In this document: one piece after another, positions 1-10,635 of the stretch
Numbering within the stretch: position 1 is the first letter of the stretch
How the letters are laid out: each line of letters starts with the position of its first letter
NCBI GenBank assembly: GCA_023375675.1
Contig: JALQBC010000009.1
Location: 992,001-1,056,000, forward strand
Length of the DNA: 64,000 nucleotides
Source of the DNA: Cytospora piceicola
Lineage: Eukaryota > Ascomycota > Sordariomycetes > Diaporthales > Cytosporaceae
Direction of reading: 5' to 3'
The notes under the pieces: model-generated
The model's database searches: none
The model's input: only the letters and a program-made list of their open reading frames with translations
What the model was told of the DNA's origin: nothing
Made by a program: the position numbers and the translations under genes

Positions 1-1873
1 TGGCAACGTAGCTCTTAACGTTCGAGGCATCAGGCCCGGATCTCCCATTTACTGAACCCACGAAGAAAGGAGGTGCGTCATCTGATTTTCTGATCCGTTC
101 GAGGAGTTCGGGATCCTTTACCGGACTCATGATAAGGGACCTTCCGCCCAAGGAACCAATCGACACTTTGGGGATGCTTCCCTGAGGCATGGGAAGCACC
201 TTGGGAGGGATCTCGGATGGTGAGCGGATCGGGATGCTCATCGGGGGCGAGGCGGGAATGGGAGCATTGGGCTCAAACGCGTCCTCATGCTCATCAGCCT
301 TCTGATTCTGCTCCGGCTCTTCGGGCGCCTCAGGGAGGTGCTTCATTGGCGAGTTCTGGGCGGAAATGGCCTTCTTCAGGTTGAAGTCGTCATCGTCGGC
401 GTCCAAATTGAACAGATCAAGTTCCTCGTCTTCCTCCGCGGCAGCTACCTTCACCTTCTCGGTCGGGACGGTAGGCGTGAGCCTTGAAGTGGTCTTCGGA
501 GTTGTCACAGGTGCAGATGGAATTGGCCTCGGCGCATTGGGCTCAGTAGAGGCAGCCTTCGGAAGAGTAGACTGGGGTGCATTAGGATTGCCTGAGGTCG
601 ATGTAGACAGCGATTGATCTCGAGCTGGCGCTGTCTTCCTCTTGGAATCCTTCCTAGACAGCATGAACAGTGAGCTGTCGTCGTCTGAGGACTCGTCTTC
701 CGTCTCGGTCTCATCTTTCATCATCTTGGCCTTTCGAGCTTCCATATCCTCTCTGGTCTGGCCCTCACCTTGGCGAGGGGCAGCCTCCTCCTTAGGCCGC
801 TCCGGAATCTGTTTGGGGCTCATCTCGTGATGCTCTTGGTTACTTTCAGGTGACAGGGTAGTTGGTATCCTGTTGCCGACTTTATCTGCAGCCGAAGCTG
901 AAGCAACCTCACGCGACGCTTCGGAATTTACGACAGTCCACGTTGTTTGATCATCCAATGGCACCTTGGAGAGCGCGCGCAAAGCTTGAGATGATGAAAC
1001 TTTCCTTGGGCGCGGCGTCTCCTCACCTTCGATGTCGGCTAGTGACCTGACAGGCGGTGAGTCATCCGTGGGTGTTGTTGACTCTCCTGAGCTGACACTG
1101 CCACGCTCTGCGAAGGCTGTGGTTGATGCCTGCGGTGAAGATGACGGCAAGACCTCTTGGCCCTCAAAGTCAAATCGCACGCGACGGGGATCTTTGGGGC
1201 TATCGGCTGCTCTTGAAGAACCAGAAGAACTCCGTAGAGCACTCTTTCGGATTCTAGCTGTGCTTGAATCACTTGCAGTCGAGTCGATAGAAGTATCAGT
1301 AGCGTAACGCAGCGGGCTGGGTCTGCGACGACGGCGAGTGCTTTCGGAGGTCTGAGTGCCTTCGGAGGTATTTGTGTTTTCAGATGTCACTTTGGCGTCT
1401 GTCTCAGTGGTGGGCGCAGGACCAGGTGAGATTGAGGGTGAATGGAGGGGTCGGTCGATGCTCTCGAGAAGCGGAAGGAATGTAGGAGTAAAAAGACCCT
1501 GGAATTCCAATTCCCGCTCGTGAGGACTTGTCGGTTGCACCTTAGGCGTTCCTGAAGTATGAGGTAGAATTGGAGGGGGAGAGCGATTTCCGTTCCAGGA
1601 AATCTCGCTGAGTTTGGTGGGGTTTTCGGCTGAAGGCGATGGGCTGAGGCTGCCAGAAGGGGGATAGAGAGAAGGATAGCTGGCTAGTATTGAGTCTGCG
1701 ATGGCTTGCGAAACTCGATATGCAACGTCCTCTGGAACGTTTCTCAGAAGCTCCTCAGAATAACGTGTGAACTCGGTGGCCATCTCATGCCTGTAGGAGG
1801 CAACGCGGCTGTCAAGCTCGGCTAGCTTAGCCTGCGCCTCGGCGATGAGCCTTGCGGTGGTGTCGAAAGCCAT
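1..1873 (-). CDS. Disordered acidic/Ser-Pro-rich protein, partial (C-terminus beyond window)
   Basis: On the minus strand an ATG at 1873-1871 opens a frame that stays open to the left edge, about 624 codons without an intron, so the 3' end is missing. The first ~65 residues look helical (MAFDTTARLIAEAQAKLAEL, with charged heptad-like spacing, then a stretch containing YRVSQAIADSILASYPSLYP). Most of the rest is low-complexity Ser/Thr/Pro/Glu sequence with basic patches (RRRRRPSPLR) and acidic runs (EDEESSDDDSS-like; EEDEELDLFNLDADDDDFNL). Near the edge is a more ordered segment, PPFFVGSVNGRSGPDASNVK, which I believe is shared by Sordariomycete orthologues of unknown function. The frame was chosen for its length and consistent codon use; no earlier in-frame ATG is evident. 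I assign no function. A nuclear or cytoskeletal scaffold would fit the composition, but that is guesswork. Confidence 0.75.
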   Translation of the reverse strand, partial: MAFDTTARLIAEAQAKLAELDSRVASYRHEMATEFTRYSEELLRNVPEDVAYRVSQAIADSILASYPSLYPPSGSLSPSPSAENPTKLSEISWNGNRSPPPILPHTSGTPKVQPTSPHERELEFQGLFTPTFLPLLESIDRPLHSPSISPGPAPTTETDAKVTSENTNTSEGTQTSESTRRRRRPSPLRYATDTSIDSTASDSSTARIRKSALRSSSGSSRAADSPKDPRRVRFDFEGQEVLPSSSPQASTTAFAERGSVSSGESTTPTDDSPPVRSLADIEGEETPRPRKVSSSQALRALSKVPLDDQTTWTVVNSEASREVASASAADKVGNRIPTTLSPESNQEHHEMSPKQIPERPKEEAAPRQGEGQTREDMEARKAKMMKDETETEDESSDDDSSLFMLSRKDSKRKTAPARDQSLSTSTSGNPNAPQSTLPKAASTEPNAPRPIPSAPVTTPKTTSRLTPTVPTEKVKVAAAEEDEELDLFNLDADDDDFNLKKAISAQNSPMKHLPEAPEEPEQNQKADEHEDAFEPNAPIPASPPMSIPIRSPSEIPPKVLPMPQGSIPKVSIGSLGGRSLIMSPVKDPELLERIRKSDDAPPFFVGSVNGRSGPDASNVKSYVA

Positions 1874-4502
1874 GTTGATGGCGGTACACCCTCTTGTAAC
1901 CTCTCAATTGATCCAGCACAATGGGCTACATGAACAAGTTGTCATGTGTACATTAATTGGGACCTGTAAGGGTTGTAAGCCACAGGGTTGTTGGCGTGGT
2001 CATGCTGGTTGTGGTAGCACGACGTTTGAAGTTTATGGTGAGAGATTGTCGAAAAGTGAGGTTTGACTACGGAGAGTAGCGATTATTCATCAGTCAATGT
2101 TCAGACATCATTGTCCCCACCAGGTCAGGCCTGGGCCCTGGAGCCTGTCACCGCATACACCCACTAAAGATTACCGGTAGCACGATTCAGTAGGGTAATG
2201 GACCCAGCTAATCTGAGTAAAAGCCCACCTGGGCACCTGGTTCCTGGGCAGATCTTGGGATCTTTAGACGTCGTGCCACATGAAAAGTCCACGGCTGTTC
2301 CAAGGCTCCGGAGGGTGCCCAGGTTAGGTGTGGTGCCTTAGAGGCTGCAAACAGCGAACAACTATCTAGGTACTAAGTACCTGTAGAAGTACCCCCAAGT
2401 ATCCAAGTACCTACCACCCCAGACTCAAGTACCTAGCAATCTGCTGCGACATCTCATTGACACCTATCTTACTGACATTTCACAATGCACCTTCGACCAA
2501 TCCCCTCATAGTCGATCAACAAGGTCATTGTCACCAAAACGACTTTCCATGATGTGAACGGAGCATCATCGGATACTTTATCGATAAGATAACCCTTTCG
2601 GGTCCGGGTTGTGAAACCTGACCTCCGGTCCCGGGATGACGGTCATTTGACCTTCAGGCATTCATGAATTGCTCGCGATAATACCATACTGCACACCGAC
2701 CCGAGCAGACTATCCTGATTCTGTTTATATGGGGACATCCCTGCCCAAATGCCTGCTCTGGCTGGGGTGGCGGATATTGATTTTCAGGTTTTGAAGGGTC
2801 CCAATCAGATCACCGACTACCAAAACTCGATTGGCTTTGTGGCGCGGCCGAGTGTGCGGCATGTCGCTTCCTAGATCTTCCCCTTATGTCAGTCTCACAG
2901 TCATTACAACCGGCCTTCCTTTCTATATGTTGTCTTGAAGACCCCATGGGACAAGGCGGAAGTCCAACGTGAGCCAACAACTCTGTGCCTATGCAGAACA
3001 TCAGAGGAGGGCACACATATGTCACTTTACGGCATGTCTAGATCTACCGGCATATTGAGAGAAGGAGAGAAGGAGAGCAAAGAAGCCCGAGCAAGCCCAG
3101 TTTTGATGAGACCAGAGGCACATGGCTTTTTGCAGAAGACAACTGCTTGGACCTTCGAGGTTCAGCTACGAGGACTTGATGGTAGAGAACCGTTTTCGAG
3201 AGCGTCCCGAAGACTGCTGTACTCCCTAAGAGCATTCAAGAACCCAGTCATCTAATGAGTACCTAGGTAGGCAGTGGGTTCGCTGAGTTGTGTACTCCCA
3301 GTAGGATGTTTCTGAGTGGATAGTCTTTTTCAATAATACTAGTAGGATATTTCCCTCAGAATGCTCTCAGTGCCATCAAGACAGTGGGATGATTCCAGTG
3401 GGATAATTCGGCTGTAAAACCTATCGTCAGATTCGAGAGCATAGAAAATCGTGGTATACTCACTTCGACATGGAGGGTGGAGGATCACGAGAGTAAACTC
3501 GCACAGCACCCAGCGACTTACTAACCTATCTACTTACCTACCTACTGGCCTGATAACTACAAACTTTCTAGTCTACTACACGGTACGTTACAGTGTATTG
3601 CCATAAAAGTGTGGCAAGCGAAACCTTCTTATCTGCTGTTCGACTCGACCTCCAAGCTGGGCATCAAATCCATCCGGCCTCAGTTCCTCAAACCTACACA
3701 TTTCTCGCTCGTCGACACAGTCTGCGGGGTCTCGTCCACGCCAGAGTGAGTTTCTTTAAACTCTACGCTTCAAACACCCGTACGTGCTGGGACAAAACTT
3801 TTTCAACCATATATTCGACTTTACTGACTGCCTGGGTACTTAATAGTCAAGGGGAGATCCTTCCCCGATACCTGGACCTTTTCGAAAACCTCTAGGTGCA
3901 CCTGCCTCTTGCCTTTTCCCCATTACCGTTCGCGCTCCTTCCCTTTGGGCACTCTGAACTTTGCCAGCATATTCCCTCCATAATAAGGTACTTCCCAGGC
4001 ATTTCCTTCTATCTTCCAAAGTTCCTCACCACCACCTCACCATTTCTCTGACACATACTCTCCCACTAGGACATATCCAACGACGACTCTCATGTGAAGG
4101 GCTTACCTTTAGAGACTGACCCTTCTACTTCGACAAAACCGGTTGGAGCTGTGAGGCCGGTCGGTCTCTATTCAACGAGCTACCTCGAATAGGCCAGTAT
4201 TCCATAATCCGCAGCACTCAGTGCGTGGTATGGACACTCGCCTACCACGTCTTTTCCTCTCAACCTTTCCCCGACCAGTCCACCTTTCCAGCATTTCGCA
4301 TTCCTCCTCAAAAACTTTACGCACCTTCCCAGAAGGAGCTCACAGTTCTGCACACTTCCTTGCTTGAAAAAAAAATAAGCCTCACCTTTCCTCTGTTCCT
4401 ATCTCCTACTTCGCTGCTTTGCGTAAACTCCACTGCTCCTCTCATTACCTTCCTGGTTTCTCTTCTTTTCTCGAAAATCAATCTCACCTCACATGTCCAA
4501 CG
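1874..4502. other. Intergenic spacer between the divergent edge gene and the GTPase gene
   Basis: About 2.6 kb with no credible gene on either strand; the short open frames lack family features. It holds a cluster of GTAC/TACCT-type motifs at 2366-2436 (repeated aagtacct), another at 3258-3270 (tacctaggtagg), and a group of GATA cores at 2571-2592. From about 3900 to 4500 the plus strand is pyrimidine-rich (many ctttcc/ctcc runs), as is usual for fungal promoters and 5' leaders, and this fits the GTPase gene starting at 4503. Confidence 0.6.
2571..2592. promoter_or_regulatory. Clustered GATA-factor-type sites
   Basis: A ggata core, then ttatcgataagataa, gives four GATA cores in both orientations within 22 bp, including the palindrome TTATCGATAA. 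Fungal GATA factors (nitrogen, light and iron regulators) favour paired GATA cores. Binding is inference. The site lies about 700 bp upstream of the edge gene and 1.9 kb upstream of the GTPase gene. Confidence 0.3.
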
Positions 4503-7500
4503 ATGGCTTCTGAGGAACCAACGCCCCGAGACCCTCCTCAAACGGGTGATCCTCGGTCTACATCTACGCCTGTGGGCAGCGCAACGTCCCTGGTGTCTAC
4601 TGATACCTTTGTCGTCAACAAGGCTCCAGCGAACCACAATTCTTCTGCTGCTCAAGCTAGCTTTGCTACTGGAGACATCAGCAGCAAGTCACATGAGCAT
4701 CTTCCTGATACTGGAAGTCAAGTAAATGACAATACTTGCGAGACTACTGACCAAGCTGGTGATCACACCTCTACGATAGCTGAAGCAAACGCTGCGCAAG
4801 TTCCTACTCAAACACAGGTCAAAGTCGAGCAACAGCTTGACAGAGTTGGCATCCTGCAAGAAGTCCCTTCAGGCTCTACCATCATTTCAACGGCGCATAC
4901 AAGCGCTTCAGCGGAGACGGAAGGTATAACTATGAAGACAGAGAGAAATGAATCTGACCTTCCGTCGAGAGTCGACTTCTCCCAAGAACCGAAGAACATT
5001 ACCCTGGACAAATTGAGAGAAGTGGCAGACAGCACTGACTTGGCCAAGCTCCAGGCTGGCGTTGAGATAGCCCGAGGCATCCTTGATGCCATTCGTGTTC
5101 CAATGGCTGACTCGAAGCAGCGTGAGCAGATCGATTGGCTCGCCGCCATTGACAGATTGAAGACGAATTTGACGAGAACTCGCACGGTTGTGGCCGTCGC
5201 CGGCTCGACTGGAGCGGGAAAATCCTCGCTTGTCAATGCTGTTCTCGACGAGGACAAATTGCTTCCTAGTTCTGGCTACCGCGCTTGTACATCCGTGATC
5301 ACCGAGATCTCGTACAACGAAGTAGACGATCCACAGAAGCTCTACCGGGCGGAAATTGAGTTCATCTCCCAGGACGACTGGGTCTCAGAGGTCAAGCTAC
5401 TTCTTGACGATTTGGTGGAGGGCAAGCAGTTGTCTGCCGCGCACATCGATGCTAACTCGGAGGCCGGAATTGCTTATGCCAAGATTAGAGCTGTGTATCC
5501 TGACCTGACCCAGGATATGATCGTGAAGAGCAAACCTGAACAGCTAGCGCACAGCGAATCTGTTCTGAACACTCTGGGCAAGACACGAGAGATCGCTTGC
5601 AGCAATTCTCGTGACCTATACTCCGAGCTCCAGGTATACCTCGACAGCAAAGACAAGGCTACCAGGGGAGGCCCTAGAGGGTCGCAAGACATGGCTTTCT
5701 GGCCGCTGATCAAAGTCGTCCGTGTGTACTGCAAGGCCGACGCCCTCTCAACCGGAGTGGTCCTTGTGGATCTACCTGGTATCCATGATGCGAACGCCGC
5801 AAGATCCGCAGTCGCCAGCAAATACATGTCTGAATGCAGCGCAGTTTGGGTCACAGCTCCTATCAAACGCGCTGTCGACGACAAATCTGCGAAGGACTTG
5901 TTGGGAAGAGGAAGCAGACTTCAACTCAAGCTGGACGGCATTTACTCCAATGTTACTTTCATCTGCACGATGACGGACGCGATCCAACTGGACGAGAGTC
6001 TTGAGGCTTTTGACCAGGATGGCCAGGTCCAGGCCATTCTTTCGAGAGAAGACGAACTCAACAAAGCAATCCTGGAGCAGGAGAACTCCATTAACCAGCT
6101 TGAACACCTGGCCAATGCGAAAGGCTCGGAGGTTGAGGCGATCGACAAGGAGCTCGAAATTTGGAAGGAACTTCAAAAGAACAAGCGCAAGGGTAAGCAG
6201 GTTTATCTACCCCGAATTCCTTCCAAGCGTAAGCATTCTGCTACTTCTACGAGACGTACGCGTCGCCGGCAAGTGGCGGAGGACGATTTCGACGATGATA
6301 CTGCCGAACAAATGCCGCCACTCACGATCGAGGACATATCAATCAAGGTGGCGGAGCTTGATGCCAAAGCCCAATCCATGGATGTGGAGTGCGCCGATTT
6401 GGATAAGAAATGCGAAGTGCTCAAACGCCTACTCGTCGATCTTCAAAAAGAGAAGAAGGAAATCGATGGTGAGAGTATTCGCTGTTGCATTCAAAAGCGG
6501 AACGAGCACGTCAAAGGGGCTATCCGGGTTGACTTTGCCGCTGGTGTTATGGAGATTGACGAGGAGGATGCACAAGCTGATGAAGAAACCTTTGATCCTT
6601 CAATCAAGAAGCGCGATTACGACGAGGTCTCCCGTTCACTGCCAGTATACTGCATATCTTCCAAGGCTTTCCAGCAGCTTCGCGGACGAGCGAAGCGAGA
6701 CACTCGGGTCCAGGGCTTCAGACACCTCGTCGACACAGAGATTCCACTTCTCCAAGAGCATGCGAAGAAGTTGCCCGAAAATGACCGCATACTCGCCCAC
6801 AAAACCTTCCTCAACGACTTGTGTCTGCTTCTGAATTCGCTCATGATTTGGGTGAACAACAGCGTGCCGGAACTGAAGGCCAGTGCATTGAGCAAGGAGG
6901 ACCAGAGCTATGAGATGAAGCACCTCCATGCGGCTGCAGAGAATTTCAAAAAGGAACTCAGCATGATGATCTTGGATCAGAAGCAGGTACTTTGCCGCAT
7001 CAAACAAAACATATTCAGCTCCAAATCCACTGCCGCGACAGCCCATGCGTCGAAGAAAGTTGCAGATGTCGCTACAAAATGGAGTACCAGAAAGGAAGAT
7101 GGTGGCCATGGTCTCGCGTACGGTACTTATAAAGCCATTTGCCGCAGACAGGGATCCAAAACGAATTCTGTGAAGTCTCGCAACTTCAACCAAGACATTT
7201 TAGAACCGTACTTGACAAAGATCGCAACTGGTTGGGAGCAGGCGTTCTGTGAACTAATCCCGGCCTCGCTTGACGAATTCGTTGTCAAAGTCATGCAAAG
7301 CCTGAAGAAATTCCACGGAAGCATGGCTTCTCGTCCGGAGCTTCAAAAGTGCAAGCGGGCCGCCCTCGGGATCCTAGAGAACCAGTACAAGAGCCACGAG
7401 GCCAACATCAAGGATGTTGTCAGTACCATGAAGGCGTATATCCAGGCTGAGCAACGTCAGGCCAGTAGAGCATTCCAGCCCGAGATCCAGAAGGAGATGT

Positions 7501-8017
7501 TGAAGGCATACTTGCAGTGTGCTCGAGAGAAAGGTAAGAAAAGACATAATTCCAAACCCAATTCATAACTTCGATAGAACGCTGCTAACATTAATCCTTA
7601 GGCCAGGGTTGCTACAAGAGAATGAGAGAAATAATGGGAACGCACATCCAGAAGAACAAGAGCGCTATCTACCAGAAGGCCAGCCGGCGCGTCATCAGAG
7701 ATCTCGACAAGCTTTTCGAGTCGAACCGCAAGGAAATGGAAAAGTCAGCCCACTACCTGGTAGATGGGCTGGAGAACGACTTCCGTATGATCATATCCAG
7801 CTCGGAGATGATTGAGGAGTCTGAGGTTGCCCGTGAGCACATCCGCGGTGTGTTGTACGAGGTCGACTCGAAGTTCGAGAAGATCTTGTGCATGGATCGG
7901 ATGGATGTCGACACTGCACAGTCATCTCAGAATATGCCCCAGACCGTCTCTGCGGTTCCAGTGGCCCCGGGTGCTCCTCGGGCTGACAATTCCGAGATCA
8001 TGGTCATTGACTCCTGA
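4503..8017 (+). CDS. Large dynamin-superfamily / SLIP-GC-like GTPase
   Basis: Two exons, 4503-7533 and 7602-8017, give about 1148 aa. The 68-bp intron has a GTAAG donor and a gctaac branch site, and the frame is restored exactly. The first in-frame ATG is at 4503; codons upstream in the frame contain none. Residues 1-~150 are Ser/Thr-rich and disordered. A G1 P-loop GSTGAGKSS begins at residue 234, a likely G2 Thr lies at 263 (ACTSVITEI) and G3 is DLPG at 423-426. The G4 position reads TMTD (489-492) where [TN]KxD is expected. A long coiled coil follows (~515-580), then a basic NLS-like patch (SKRKH...TRRTRRRQ, ~571-590), a second helical region and a helical C-terminus. The layout resembles nuclear GTPase SLIP-GC and related fungal dynamin-like proteins; nuclear action is inferred from the basic patch. 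Biological role unknown. Confidence 0.85.
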
Positions 8018-8982
8018 GTGGCATTGGCTCGGGGGCCCTACCAGGAGATCCTCACAAATCAACATTTGCTAAATACATGGAATTGCTTACTCTCAAGGTT
8101 TTGGAAGGCCTCCTGGGGGCATTTGTTCATGCGATATGGACCTCGTATCGAGCATGAAAATGGGCCCGGGTGTCATCTTCGGTGCGACATATCTCGGTGG
8201 CATCTTATCTAGCATCGGGGGTCACGTCCCTCAAGCCTTGGAAGCCCCGGTCGTTGTGGGTGTTTGGAGATAGACTCACCCCTAGGAAAATTGAATGCGA
8301 TGGTTTCTCTCCTATGATATGACGTGTGGTGAAGCCGCAGTATCCGAAACAGGCAATCCAGGTATTGGACCGCTCTTCTTTTTAGTCATTGCGTCCACAT
8401 CGTGCTAGTGATATTGTACAGCATGAGAGCAGGTGAGGGGAGGGTGAGGGGAGGATGGGAGACACGAGAAATTGTCTTAAGAGTAACTTTATCTAAGTTA
8501 GGTCTTTTGTAACCCTGAGACCTTGTGACCCTACTCTTGATCCCATAAGACTAGGGACCTGAGGCGTAGTAATTGGTAAATCAGGGCTGGGAGACTAGTG
8601 CTCGGAGGGCAAGAGATGAGAGTAATCATAATCCTCTATCAGGATACTACTATCTGGATATCATTTACTCAGGTATCCTGGTATTTAAACTTGCCTGGGA
8701 TTACTATTGTGATACAGCAGAAGTCTACTGTAAGGTCTTGAAAGCTGAATAATACATTGAACAGACTGTCCTACCCTACTACGTGGCTGGTCGGAAAAGT
8801 AAGAGAGGTATAACAAGACTCAATAGGAGATACTGTGGATATATCATGACTTTATTGACGTCTGGTGGCGCCGATATCACACGCTATTTAATTTGACAAA
8901 GCAATGCCAGGACCATGCGTAGGACAGTTCCATTGCCTCAAAACCAGAACGCCATGCTGTGAGCAATACTGGGCGTGGACTA
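8018..8982. other. Intergenic spacer, AT-richer, with possible LTR-like relic
   Basis: The spacer between convergent genes has no coding frame with support. From about 8460 the sequence becomes AT-richer and stop-rich, unlike neighbouring promoters. It contains tatttaaac (TATA-like, ~8681), ctgaataatacattgaac (polyadenylation-like, ~8744), and TGGTGGCGCCG at 8863-8873, which resembles a tRNA-primed retroelement primer-binding site. No direct repeats or terminal TG...CA pair could be fixed by eye. Confidence 0.35.
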
Positions 8983-10635
8983 CTACAACGCTCGCCATAT
9001 CGCTCCAGCCTTCGGGGTATCATTCTCATCATCATCGCGGTTCATCCGTCTAATCCATGCCGTCTCCTGCGAGATTGCGTCCCTTTCGATATGTTCCATC
9101 ACGCTCAACTCAGCAAGCATATCACACACCTGGCCCCGGCAGCCAGACAATATCCGCGCCAGGCTGGATTTTTGCTTCTCTTCATCGTCCCCGCCGCCGG
9201 GTGAGCCATCCCCTAGCTGGCCCAGTTGCCTGCGCCACAGATCTAGCTTCCTCGCCATCGAGGCGACCTCGTCCTTCCACGCTTGCTCTAGCTCGCCCAC
9301 GAATGCGACCTTGTCGTCTTCCATCAGGGCTCCTAACCCGCCCGCCGTTCGCCTGGCCTCCACGGACTTCACCATACGGTCGACCCACTTCTCAAACTTG
9401 CGCACAACACGTGCGTACCTCCCTCCTGGCTCACCGAGACTCCACACGCTGGAAATGATACTGTCCAGGATCTGGATCTTATCTTCCAGGGCCCTCCCGC
9501 CGCCCCAGGCTTCCAGCGCCGCCAGATTCCTCGCCTCCTCGGCCTCGGCCTCATCCTCGCCCGCTTCCGCGCTCGCACCGGCCAGTTCCGCAAACCTGGA
9601 CCCCAGCCTCCCCCTCGCGCTGGCGTGCCACTCTGCCGCGACGGCGTCCGCGTCGCGGTGGAGCAGGTGCAGCTGGAGCAGCTCCGCCTGCAGCCTCGCC
9701 GTCTCGGACGAGGCGGCGACGTTGGCCGGCAGCCTCGAGGGCGTGGGCGGCGCGAGGAAGGTCGAGGTGAGGGGCTTCGGCGCGAGGCTGCGCGCCGGGC
9801 TGTAGCGCTGCTGCAGGGCCGAGAAGGCGGGCCGGGGCCGAGCGGCGGCCGTGGTGGACGACCTGCTCAGGCCCGAGGTGTTGGCGGGGGAGGACCCGGA
9901 GACCTGGCGCTGGTGCGCCGACCGCACCGCTACGGTGTTGAACCGGGCCACGGTCCTCTTGCCGGCAGCAGTGGCTGCTGTCGTTGCCGTGGACGTGGAT
10001 GCTATCGACCCGGCTGAGGGCGGCCGCGGGGGACGCAGGGCCGTCGCAGACGATAGAGCCGTTACGTTCGACTTGGCGCGGGTGTGTGCGTCCGTTCGTG
10101 GCGGCTGTGTTCTCGTCGGGAAGTTTCCAGCCGCCTCTGAGGATGGCGGATGGGAGGGGGCTGTAGGTGAGGGCTTCGCGGGTGTGGATATCGACTTGGA
10201 CGTTGGCCTTGTGAGCCTGGTCGTCCTGAGGGCAGTCGGCCTCGTAGTATTGGCTGGCTCTGCTGGATCATTGGTCGTGCTTTGTGTCACGGGCTTCCGG
10301 ACCGCGACAGTGCTTAATCGTCCAAACACGCCGGAGACGGGCCGGGGCCTGGTGCCAGCAGCCGATGGGTTCGCAGTGGTCGTCGATGGGATGCCATTGC
10401 CCGCACCAACGGTTCCGGCACGTGGCCGTGACGTGATGGTTGAGCCTCCAGGTTTTGGTAGCCTGGTCGGGGACGTAGTCCTGGCTGCATGAGGCGCTGG
10501 ATTAGGAGCGGTGGCGTCCTTGTTGTTTATGTCTTTACCAGGATCATCTTTCCTCTGGGTCCTGTTCAGGCCAGCGGTAGGCTGTCTAAGTGAGCGCGAC
10601 CGGTTCAGGGTTGTAGCTGAAGATGACGACGACAT
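8983..10635 (-). CDS. Low-complexity N-terminus / helical C-terminus protein of unknown function
   Basis: A single exon of 550 codons on the minus strand, with ATG at 10635-10633. Residues 1-~290 are rich in Ser, Thr, Pro, Ala and Arg with many SR/TRP motifs, likely disordered and basic. From about 295 onward the sequence is helical and charged (ARLQAELLQLHLLHRDADAV, then KIQILDSIISSVWSL and VVRKFEKWVDRMV), and the C-terminus contains a conserved-looking EHIERDAISQETAWIRRMNR segment. This suggests a coiled-coil structural protein, perhaps cytoskeletal, but I recognise no named family. The stretch 9480-9960 is extremely G/C-rich at third positions while the two ends of the gene are not. The frame is secure from its length and its intact run through AT-richer ends. 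Confidence 0.75.
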   Translation of the reverse strand: MSSSSSATTLNRSRSLRQPTAGLNRTQRKDDPGKDINNKDATAPNPAPHAARTTSPTRLPKPGGSTITSRPRAGTVGAGNGIPSTTTANPSAAGTRPRPVSGVFGRLSTVAVRKPVTQSTTNDPAEPANTTRPTALRTTRLTRPTSKSISTPAKPSPTAPSHPPSSEAAGNFPTRTQPPRTDAHTRAKSNVTALSSATALRPPRPPSAGSIASTSTATTAATAAGKRTVARFNTVAVRSAHQRQVSGSSPANTSGLSRSSTTAAARPRPAFSALQQRYSPARSLAPKPLTSTFLAPPTPSRLPANVAASSETARLQAELLQLHLLHRDADAVAAEWHASARGRLGSRFAELAGASAEAGEDEAEAEEARNLAALEAWGGGRALEDKIQILDSIISSVWSLGEPGGRYARVVRKFEKWVDRMVKSVEARRTAGGLGALMEDDKVAFVGELEQAWKDEVASMARKLDLWRRQLGQLGDGSPGGGDDEEKQKSSLARILSGCRGQVCDMLAELSVMEHIERDAISQETAWIRRMNRDDDENDTPKAGAIWRAL

